Positions 9,261 through 16,818 of a stretch of DNA of 64,000 nucleotides are shown here, one piece after another. This DNA comes from JAJEEA01 sp965116765 (lineage in GTDB: Bacteria > Acidobacteriota > Vicinamibacteria > Vicinamibacterales > UBA8438). The notes under the pieces are model-generated. The model searched no databases. It saw only the letters and a program-made list of their open reading frames with translations, and had not been told where the DNA came from. A program made the position numbers and the translations under genes. Location of the stretch: positions 2,790,001 through 2,854,000 of the forward strand of contig OZ220718.1 of NCBI GenBank assembly GCA_965116765.1. Reading direction: 5' to 3'. Numbering within the stretch: position 1 is the first letter of the stretch; every line of letters starts with the position of its first letter.

Positions 9261-10196
9261 ATGGCAGCACACGAACTCCGTCGTCGGCTCGTCGGACCGG
9301 TGGTCACGGCCGGCCTCGTCGCGTTCGGGACACCCTGGGGCGGGGTCCCGACGGCGTCGGCGCAGGAGCAACAGCTCTACATCGCCTTCGCCGACTTCGA
9401 GGGCGCGCCGGTCACCGACATGACGGTCGACGACGTGGTCGTCGAGTGGGACGGCGTGGCCTGCGAGATCGTCGAGCTCGAGCCGGTCAACTGGCCGGCC
9501 CGCGTGACCGTGTACGTCGACAACGCGACGGAGAGCCAGGCGGCCCTGCCGGACATGCGCGAGGGGCTGAGGCTCTTCCTGAACGCGCTTCCGCCGGACA
9601 TCGAGGTGGCCATCGCGACCCTGTCGGGACGCCCGCAGTTCCGGGTGGCGCATACGACAGACCGGCAGGATCTCGCCGACGCCATCGGCGTGCTCGCCAG
9701 CGAGGGCGGCGCCGCGACCTTCTTCGACGCGCTCTACGAGGAGGCCGAGAGACTCGAGGACGACCGGGAACGGCAGTACGTCTCCGCCGTCGTGATGGTC
9801 GCGACGGCCGGCTCGGAAGGGAGCCGCCGGGCCCGGGGCGACGCGGTGCAGAGAACGATGGACCGCCTGTACGACAACGCGGCGACCGTCTACACCCTGT
9901 TGTTCACGTCCCCCTACGGCGTCGGCCGCAACCTGGGCCGGGCCCAGGCGCAGTGGGGCACCGACATCGCCGCGGCCACGCGAGCCCGGTACGAGGAGAT
10001 GGTCGTCTCCACCCGGTTCCGCACGCTGCTGCCGGAGGTCGCCGCCGACATCGCCCGGAGGCACCGGCTGACCAGCCACCAGTACCGGGTGACCTACCGG
10101 CCGCCGGACGACGCGTCCGACCAGCCGCGCATTCAGGTCGGATCCGCGCGGACGGGTGTCGCGGCCATGCCGACGGACAACGGAAACATCCCCTGA
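9261..10196 (+). CDS. Secreted VWFA-related protein, degenerate MIDAS (paralog A)
   Basis: 311-aa exported protein of the VWFA-related type common in Acidobacteria. I start it at ATG 9261, directly before a signal sequence (RRLVGPVVTAGLVAFG, cleavage near ASAQ); the longer open frame from 9099 adds an unrelated N-terminus. The expected metal-binding DxSxS is replaced by DNATES (about residue 93), so metal-dependent adhesion through the classic site is doubtful. Clearly paralogous to the gene at 14182-15123: both have EGAPVTDM, FVDAIP/FLNALPPDIEVAI, GRPQF, HTTDR, DALYEEAERL and a C-terminal SNQY/SHQY-YTPP/YRPP block. Role unknown, presumably in the envelope. Confidence 0.8.
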   Translation: MAAHELRRRLVGPVVTAGLVAFGTPWGGVPTASAQEQQLYIAFADFEGAPVTDMTVDDVVVEWDGVACEIVELEPVNWPARVTVYVDNATESQAALPDMREGLRLFLNALPPDIEVAIATLSGRPQFRVAHTTDRQDLADAIGVLASEGGAATFFDALYEEAERLEDDRERQYVSAVVMVATAGSEGSRRARGDAVQRTMDRLYDNAATVYTLLFTSPYGVGRNLGRAQAQWGTDIAAATRARYEEMVVSTRFRTLLPEVAADIARRHRLTSHQYRVTYRPPDDASDQPRIQVGSARTGVAAMPTDNGNIP

Positions 10197-10204
10197 GCCC
10201 GCGT

Positions 10205-10224
10205 CGCGCCCTTCCTGGGGCGCG
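10205..10224. terminator. Bidirectional hairpin between convergent genes
   Basis: CGCGCCC/GGGCGCG stem (7 bp) with loop ttcctg in the 33-bp gap between the VWA gene and the convergent TPR pseudogene. Confidence 0.5.
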
Positions 10225-10229
10225 GCGCG

Positions 10230-11915
10230 TCAGAACGAAGGCGGCGGGTCCAGCAATCCCGGCTCCACGACCGGGCCGGGCCGGTGCTCGGGGTCGTCGT
10301 CGCGCCAGGGGGTGCGGCAGGGGCGGCCGAGCCGGTAGAGGGCCAGGTTGGCGGCCATGCGTTGCGAGGTCGCGGCCTGCCCTCCCGCCGCCGCGCCCGA
10401 CATCGCCACCCGCTGCCACTCGACCGCCTCGGCGAACCGGCCCAGCTCGGCGAGGGCCATGGCCATCGTCTCCGCCACCGCCGTGGTCTTGTGCGTCTCC
10501 TCCACCGCCAGCGCCAGCGCCAGCGCCTCCGACCCGTCCCGCACCCGCGGGTCGGGGGCGGCGGCCAGGAGACGTGCGACCGCCAGCGGGAAGGCCGGCT
10601 CCCCGGGATGCAGGTCCATCGCCGCGCGCAGCCGCTGCAGGGCCTCCGGGTAGCGGGCCAGACGCACGAGGGCCATCGCCTCGCCGAACCGCGCCTCCCG
10701 CCAGTCCGGCTCGAGCTCGAGCGCCCGCCGGTAGGGCGCCAGCGACGCCGCGAGCCGGTCGGTCCGGCGGAGCGTGTCGGCCAGCCTGAGGTGCGCCTCG
10801 GCGTGGTTGGGGTCGTGGTTGGCGGCGAGCGTGTAACGCTCCATCGCCTCCTCGTCACGGCCGCTCCGCTCGTAGAGGGTGCCCATTGCGAAGTGCGCGG
10901 CGGCCAGCCGGGGATCGAGGCGGACCGCCTCGGCGAGCTGATCGAGGGCGGCGCGGGCGGCGCCCGTCCGGTTCAGGGCCAGGCCGAGGTTCAGCCGCAC
11001 GACGGGGAGGTCGGGCCCGAGCCGGGCCGCCTCGCGGAACTGCCGCACCGCCTCGGGCCAGTCGCCCCTGGCACCGGCGTACAGCCCGAGATCCCAATGG
11101 ACCTGCGGGCTCCGCAGCGCTGAGTTGACCTCCGCCATCAGCGGATCGGGCAGGGTGACGCCGGCCCCGTCGTCGGCGCGGCTGCCCACTCCCATCCAGG
11201 TAGGCCCGCGCCCTCTCGAGGTCGCCGAGACCGCGGTAGGCCATGGCGAGGGGATAGCGGATCGCGGTGGCGGCCGGCGCCAGCCGGAGCGCGTCCTCCA
11301 GGAGCGCCACCGCGCCCGCGTAGTCCCGCCGGGCCGCGGCGGCCCGGCCGAGCTGGAACAGCACCGCCGGGGTGTCGGGATGGAGGGCGCGCGCCCTGGC
11401 CAGGTGCGGCTCGGCCCCTTCCGGGCGACCGGCATCGATGTGGACCTGACCCAGCCACGTGAGGGTGGCGAGATCGTCGGGGCGCAGGCGCAAGGCCTGC
11501 TCGAAGTGCTCGACCGACTCCGTCACCCGTCCCATGGACCTGGCGAGGTGCCCGAGATAGTAGGACCAGCGGAAGTCGTCGGGCGCGAGCACGCGGGCGT
11601 TCCGGAAACACCGCTCCGCCTCGTCGAGGTAGTCGCCGGCCATCAGGAGCTTGCCCAGCTCGCCGTAGGCCTCGCCGCGCCCGCGGGCTCCGCCGCGTTC
11701 AGCGCCTCGTACGCCTCGCGAAGCTGCGCCCGGACCGAGGCGTGAGCGCGGCCGAGGTCGGGCAGGGCGACCGGCAGGAGGATCGGCTCGGTCAGGACCG
11801 ACTGCGGTGGGGCGACCGTCACCCCCCTCGGACCACCCGCGGCGTGGCCGCCCGCCGCGGTCAGCATCAGGCACACCGCCACGAAGCCGATCGAGAGCTT
11901 CCGTTCCACCGTCAT
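10230..11915 (-). pseudogene. Secreted TPR-repeat protein broken by two frameshifts
   Basis: Reconstructs as one ~560-residue exported TPR protein read in three frames. Frame one (start ATG at 11915, overlapping the CRTAC1 stop as ATGA) gives a signal peptide and AQLREAYEALNAAEPAG. Near 11685 the TPR sequence continues in another frame (GEAYGELGKLLMAGDYLDEA ... ERARAYLDG). Near 11190 it shifts again (DPLMAEVNSALRSPQVHWDL ... ELGRFAEAVEW). At least eight TPR units are recognisable (such as AEPHLARARALHPDTP). Both breaks lie in G-rich runs. CRTAC1-TPR pairs are common in this phylum, the TPR protein presumably assisting the secreted propeller. Confidence 0.75.
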
Positions 11916-13721
11916 TCCCGGCTCTCGCCCTCGCCTTCTTCGAGCGTCAGCCACCCGTCTACCGGCAGGTCCGTCCAGTCCTCCTCGCGGCCGCTCGGCC
12001 AGACGACGCGGACCCGCCGCACCGCGGCGGCGTCGCCCAGCCCCACCAGCACTCTCGGGTCGTTGGCCGAGGCGTAGCTGCCGTCCGCCCTCGCGCGGCG
12101 CCACAGCGGGGGGCCATGGTCGCGGAAGACCCCGACCCTCGCGCCGAGCATGTCCCGGCCACCGGGGCCGCCGACCAGCCGGAGGCCGATCCAACGGCTG
12201 CGGTTGCCCACCTCGTTGACGAGCAACCGCGCCCGGCCGGCGTTGTTGGTCACGAGGACATCCACGTCGCCGTCGTTGTCGACGTCGCCGAAGGCGGCGC
12301 CGCGGCTCACCTCCGACAGCCCGAGCACAGGGCCGGCCTGCCGGGTGACCTCGTCGAACCGCCCGTTCCCCAGGTTGCGGAACAACTGATTGGGCTGGTC
12401 GAGCGGCAGCGGCTCCCCTGCCCGCGCAGACCCGCCCACGGAGCCCCCGGTCAAGCGCCGATGACTGGCCTGGACCGCCCCGTTCACGGTCAGCAGGTCC
12501 AGCCAGCCGTCGTTGTCGTAGTCGAGCCACGCCGTCCCGAAACCGGTGTAGGGCAGGCTCGGGACCCCGAGGCCGATCGTCGCGGTCCGGTCCTCGAAGA
12601 GCCCGAGGCCGTCGTTCACGTAGAGGGTGTTGGTCTCCCGCGTCAGGTGGGTCATGAAGAGGTCGTCGTCGCCGTCGCCGTCGAAATCACCGGCGTCGAC
12701 CCCCATGCTGCCCTCGGTCCGGCCGTTGTCGTTGAGGGCCGCCCCCGCGAGCAGCGCGCCGTTCGTGAAGGTCCCTTCACCCTCGTTCATCCACAGCTGG
12801 TTGGGCTCGCCGTCGTTGGCGACGTAGATGTCCGTCCACCCGTCGCCGTCGGCGTCGAACGCGGCCACCCCGAGGGCGGCGCCGTACTCGCGTGCGACCC
12901 CCGCCGCGCCGGTGACGTCGACGAACGTCCCGTCCCCCCGGTTGCGGTAGAGGCGGTCGGGGACGGAGGCGAAGGCGCTCGGCCCGCAGTAGTCCCGCTC
13001 CCCGGTGCGGGTGAAGCACTCCGGCTGCGGGGCGTCGAGGCGGTGGTCGAGGTAGTTGCCGACGTACAGGTCGAGCCAGCCGTCGCGGTCGAGGTCGGCG
13101 AACGAGGCCGACACGCTCCACCGGGGATCCCCGACGCCCGCCGTGCCCGGTGACGTCGGTGAAGGTGCCGTCGCCGTCGTTGCGGAAGAGCTGGTTCGGC
13201 CCGAGGGCGGTGCGGTACAGGTCGACCCGGCCGTCGTTGTCGACGTCGCCCGCCGCGACGCCCATGCCGTACGCGTCCCCGTCGAGGCCGCTGCCCGCGG
13301 TGACGTCGGTGAAGCGCAGGGTGCGAGTACCGTCGGCGTGCACCACGAGGTCGTTCCGGTACAGGCGATCTCCCGGCGGACGGCCATCGGGCAGCGCGGT
13401 TGCCCGGTCGGCGGCCCCGCCCGGCCCGAGCATCCCGCCCTGGACGAGGTAGACGTCGAGGTCGCCGTCGTCGTCGAAGTCCAACAACGCGGCGCCCGGC
13501 CCCAGGACCTCGCTCACGTAGAGCCGGCCCGACGCGCCGTTGAAGTGCACGAAGTCGATGCCCGCCTCTTCGGCCCGGTCGGTGAACCACGCCTCGCCCG
13601 CGGGCGGCGCCGGCGACTGCGCCGCCGCGTGGGCCGCGCCCAAGGGAACGCCGGTGCTGGCGGAGAGCAGCACCGCGAGGAGCGACCCGGCGCCCGCGCC
13701 GCCGCCGAGGCGCCGAGGCAT
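11912..13721 (-). pseudogene. CRTAC1 family secreted FG-GAP/UnbV-ASPIC propeller, frameshifted
   Basis: Exported integrin-like propeller. Starts MPRRLGGGAGAG at 13721, followed by a signal peptide. Calcium-binding VCBS/FG-GAP motifs recur: DFDDDGDLDVYL, DVDNDGRVDLY, DLDRDGWLDLYVG, DADGDGWTDIYVA, DFDGDGDDDLF, DYDNDGWLDLL, DVDNDGDVDVLV. The C-terminus is an ASPIC/UnbV domain (WIGLRLVGGPGGRDMLGARV ... VVWPSGREEDW). A single-base shift at about 13146-13148 (an apparent extra G in a GGG run, just after FTDVTG) separates the first ~190 residues from the rest. Either a decaying gene or a sequence error; the neighbouring coupled TPR gene is also broken. Confidence 0.8.
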
Positions 13722-13876
13722 TGCACGCACGTCGCGATTATCACACGTCGAATCGACGCGGTCGGTGAGGTGTCTTTCCGTCGCAGGGAAGGCGTCGAAG
13801 CCCACGGCGTCGCGGAGGGCAGACCGTCAGGTGAGACTCTGGCGACTTCGCCCTCTCGCTCTTCGGCACACGGGTG

Positions 13877-14104
13877 TCACTTGTCGGGAGCGTTCTCCGG
13901 ATCGACGACCACGACCGGCCGGCGAACGAGGATTCCGAGGATGTTCCCGACCATGGTCTCCATGGCATCGACGCGACCAGCCAGGCGCGACACACGCCCG
14001 TCGAGCGCCGTCACCCTGTCTGAGAGCCGTGAAATCTGGACAGCGTTGAACAGCGCCCCGAGCGCACCGGCCGCCGCCGCCACCGCAGTGAATTCTTCGA
14101 CCAT
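13877..14104 (-). CDS. Small membrane protein with coiled coil (family member 1)
   Basis: 75-aa protein: a short hydrophobic Ala-rich segment (EEFTAVAAAAGALGALFNAV) followed by a heptad-like charged stretch (RLSDRVTALDGRVSRLAGRVDAMETM) and a second hydrophobic tail (VGNILGILVRRPVVVVD). GAGGTA about 7 nt before the ATG supports the start. Same plan as the small proteins at 24624 and 41410, with the shared RLxGRVD motif. No known domain recognised; it resembles small inner-membrane coiled-coil proteins in design only. Confidence 0.7.
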   Translation of the reverse strand: MVEEFTAVAAAAGALGALFNAVQISRLSDRVTALDGRVSRLAGRVDAMETMVGNILGILVRRPVVVVDPENAPDK

Positions 14105-14181
14105 TGCCGTACCTCGATGCCAGCACGGCGACTCGAAGACGTCACAGCGTGTCGGAGAGCATCACCCCCGCCACCACCGCC

Positions 14182-15123
14182 CTACGGAATCTTCCCGTCG
14201 CGCGTCGGCGTCATCCGGACGCCGGCCCGCGTGGTCAGCAGCCGGACGACCGACTGCGCGGTCGCGTTCTCCGGCGGCGTGTAGGTCAGGAGGTACTGGT
14301 TGCTCATCAGCCGGTGCTTCCGGCCGAGGTCCTCGGCCAGCTCCGGGAGCTGGGTCCGGAACCCGATGGCCGAGCTCAGCCCGTCGTAGCTGCCTGCCGT
14401 CACCCGGCCGATGTCCATGGCCCACCGCATCTGGTCGCCGCCCTGCTTGACCCCGGTGACCGACGTGAAGGTGTACATGCGGGTGTGGAGGGCGGCCCGG
14501 TTCGCAATCAGGCGCTCCATCATCTCGCGGAAGGGCCGCTCGCGCACCCGGGTGCTCCCCTCGGGGCCGTTGGTCGCGACCATCACGATGACCGGGAAGT
14601 ACTCGCCCGCCTCGTCCTCGTGCAGCCGCTCCGCCTCCTCGTAGAGCGCGTCGAGGAAGCTGGCCGCGCCGTCCATCTCCGGCGCAATCACCCCGATGGC
14701 GTCCTCGAGCTCCCGCCGGTCGGTGGTGTGCCGGGCCATGAACTGCGGCCGTCCCCCGATGGTGCCGATCGCCACCTCGATGTCCGCGGGAATCGCATCC
14801 ACGAAGCGTCTCAGCCCCTCGCGGATGTGGTCCAGCAGGGGCGGACTCGCCAACCCGTTGTCGACGAACACCGTCACCCGCAACGGCCAGCGGATCGGCT
14901 CGAGGCCGAGGGCCTCGCTGCGCTCGCCGTCGGTCTCGACGAACACCTCCGTGCGGTTCATGTCGGTGACGGGTGCGCCCTCGGCGTCGGTGAAGCTGAC
15001 GAAGAACGACTGGGTCTGCTGCGCCCATGCGGCCTGGGCCGTCCAGGGTGCACCGGACGCTACGAGGGCGAGGGCGGCGAGAACGCCGACGACGGAGCGA
15101 CGTCGCGTGGTTTCGGCCGTCAT
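14182..15123 (-). CDS. Secreted VWFA-related protein, degenerate MIDAS (paralog B)
   Basis: 313-aa exported protein with signal peptide (RRRSVVGVLAALALVASG, cleavage near AWAQ). Paralog of the 9261-10196 product, of the same length and domain layout. The MIDAS DxSxS position reads DNGLAS, so it too has lost the canonical metal site. Conserved features include EGAPVTDM, IPADIEVAIGTIGGRPQF, DALYEEAERL, VIVMVATNGPEGS and LMSNQYLLTYTPP near the C-terminus. The retained fold with a changed metal site in both copies suggests a specialised role rather than random decay. Confidence 0.82.
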   Translation of the reverse strand: MTAETTRRRSVVGVLAALALVASGAPWTAQAAWAQQTQSFFVSFTDAEGAPVTDMNRTEVFVETDGERSEALGLEPIRWPLRVTVFVDNGLASPPLLDHIREGLRRFVDAIPADIEVAIGTIGGRPQFMARHTTDRRELEDAIGVIAPEMDGAASFLDALYEEAERLHEDEAGEYFPVIVMVATNGPEGSTRVRERPFREMMERLIANRAALHTRMYTFTSVTGVKQGGDQMRWAMDIGRVTAGSYDGLSSAIGFRTQLPELAEDLGRKHRLMSNQYLLTYTPPENATAQSVVRLLTTRAGVRMTPTRDGKIP

Positions 15124-15165
15124 GTCGAGAACCTCCGGTTGCAGAACTCCGACTGTGGCAAATGC

Positions 15166-15405
15166 TCGAACCGCCTTCAGGGCGGCGCCGCCGGTTCCGA
15201 TTGCCGCGCTCAGGCCCGTCTCAATGCCCGCGCCGGCTTCAAGGGCAACGCCGCCCCGACAGCGATGGGTGATGCTGCCGCGTATTCCAACATCGCAACG
15301 CCCGCGCCGGCTTCAAGGCAGCGCCGTCGCGACAGCGATAGGTGATGCTGCCGCGCATTTCACGCCGCAACGCTCGTGCCGGCTTCAGGGCAGCGCCGAC
15401 AGTAT
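15166..15405. repeat. Tandem array, ~72-74 bp period, overlapping the 3' end of the TPR gene
   Basis: Units start at about 15222, 15296 and 15368 with a more degenerate one before them. Each carries gccggcttca(a/g)gg followed by a cgccg block and, in the inner units, gacagcgat(g/a)ggtgatgctgccgcg. The last unit runs into the final codons and stop of the TPR gene that ends at 15385, so the array looks like repeated copies of that gene end. No open reading frame is maintained through it. Confidence 0.75.
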
Positions 15406-16410
15406 CCCCTGGGCCTGCGCCGCCTCCTCCGAGTCGGGCTCGAGGTCGACGACCTGCTGGAACAGCGCCTTGGCGCCTTCGATGTCGCCCCGGTTGAGCG
15501 CGACCATGCCGAGCTTGAAGACGGGGGGCGCCCACGCCGGGTCGGCGGCGGCCGACTTCTCGTACCAGCCCGCGGCCGCGTCGACGTCGCCCTCGCTGAA
15601 CGCCACCTCGCCGAGGTTGTAGAGGTCCTCGGGCGAGGCGTCGCCCCCCGCCGCGGCGAGGTCCCGGGCCGCCGCGAGATCGCCCATCAGGAGCTGGGCC
15701 CGCGCGATCTTCCTCTCGATCGCCGCGTCGCCCGGCGCGGACGCCCGATAGTGCTCGTAGGCCGCGATCGCCTCTTCGTACTGGGCCAGGGCCCGGTGGG
15801 CGTCGCCGATGTCCTGGTGCAGGGTGGTCATCTGCGGCCACCGCGCGAGCAGCGTCGTGTAGCCCTCGATGGCGCTCCGGTAGTCCTGGCGGTTGTAGGC
15901 GTCGTCGGCCGCGCCGAGCTCGGCGACGGTCCGATCCAGCTCCGTCTCCTCGACGTCCAGCCCGGCCAGGATCGACCCCACCTGGTCTTCGGCGTCCACC
16001 TTCAGTGGCACCATGTAGTACTCGATGGGCTGCACGCAGTTCTGCATCTTGGTCGGCGTGCACGCATTCGACCTGCGCTGCGTCACCTCGATGCGGAGCA
16101 TCGCGTCCTCGTAGCCCTCGGCCATCACCATGGTGTTCCAGATGCCGCTACGCATCCAAGTCAGGGCGAAGCGGCCATCGTCGTCGGTAAGGGTCTCCAG
16201 CGGCTCTGCGAGCTGCAGCCGGTCACCGTTGGGCGAGAAAAGAGGAGGGTCGGCCCGGACGAAGGCGCCGACGACGGGGTCACGGGTACCCTCGATGAAC
16301 ACCCGGCCCTGGATACGGCCTTCTTCCTGCTGCGCGAGCCCCTCCGGCGGGCCGACCAGGAGAATCGCGGCGGCGAACACCCCGTGGAAGAACCGGCGGG
16401 AGCAATGCAT
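15385..16410 (-). CDS. Exported carboxypeptidase-regulatory-like / TPR protein
   Basis: 341-aa protein. I start it at ATG 16410, immediately before a signal peptide (RRFFHGVFAAAILLVG, cleavage near GLAQ). Residues ~30-110 form a carboxypeptidase-regulatory-like beta-sandwich (GRIQGRVFIEGTRDPVVGAF ... DDDGRFALTWMRSGIWNTMV). The C-terminal half is TPR repeats (AYNRQDYRSAIEGYTTLLAR, ALAQYEEAIAAYEHYRASAP, LYNLGEVAFSEGDVDAAAGW, KLGMVALNRGDIEGAKALFQ). Two cysteines (ACTPTKMQNC) could form a disulfide. Likely a periplasmic scaffold, in the same envelope-rich neighbourhood as the TonB receptor. The final codons lie inside a tandem repeat array. Confidence 0.82.
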   Translation of the reverse strand: MHCSRRFFHGVFAAAILLVGPPEGLAQQEEGRIQGRVFIEGTRDPVVGAFVRADPPLFSPNGDRLQLAEPLETLTDDDGRFALTWMRSGIWNTMVMAEGYEDAMLRIEVTQRRSNACTPTKMQNCVQPIEYYMVPLKVDAEDQVGSILAGLDVEETELDRTVAELGAADDAYNRQDYRSAIEGYTTLLARWPQMTTLHQDIGDAHRALAQYEEAIAAYEHYRASAPGDAAIERKIARAQLLMGDLAAARDLAAAGGDASPEDLYNLGEVAFSEGDVDAAAGWYEKSAAADPAWAPPVFKLGMVALNRGDIEGAKALFQQVVDLEPDSEEAAQAQGILSALP

Positions 16411-16760
16411 GGCAACCTCGGCAGAATACGCTTGGAGCACTGATGCGCGGCGACTGTGCGACTCAAGGATAACGTGTTGACAGCGAGGCACGTGTTCGAC
16501 ACGCCGAACGTCGCCCGACTCAAGGGACGCGGCCGGCCGCCCTTCGGCGCTCTCAGGCTGCGGCAAGGCGGGTACTCCTGTCACCGTCGGTGCCGGTCGC
16601 GAAGATCCGCCCCGGGGACCTCGGCGAACGGTGCGAGGGGCGCGTGGTCCAATGTCCCGGCCGTGAGTTGGCGAAAGCTCCGGATCGCTGCGAGTGCCCG
16701 TGACTGGAGGCTGCCGCGCAGAAATGTCCCGCGAACCACGGTTCAGGACACTGGACGGAA
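16411..16760. other. Intergenic stretch between divergent-facing units, no gene seen
   Basis: No credible ORF or dispersed element. Contains a small palindrome (cgtgttcgacacg at about 16489) and an imperfect hairpin tgtcc..gaac..gttc..ggaca around 16724-16750. It must hold the promoter of the TPR gene that starts at 16410, but I see no convincing -35/-10 pair. Confidence 0.4.
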
Positions 16761-16798
16761 GAACGCCGGGCGGCCCGGCCCGCAGGCGCCCGGCGTTC
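16761..16798 (-). terminator. Strong hairpin terminator of the TonB receptor gene
   Basis: Perfect 11-bp stem GAACGCCGGGC/GCCCGGCGTTC with a 16-nt loop, starting 21 bp beyond the receptor stop codon. Confidence 0.7.
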
Positions 16799-16818
16799 CC
16801 AGTGGATTCACCCGACCA

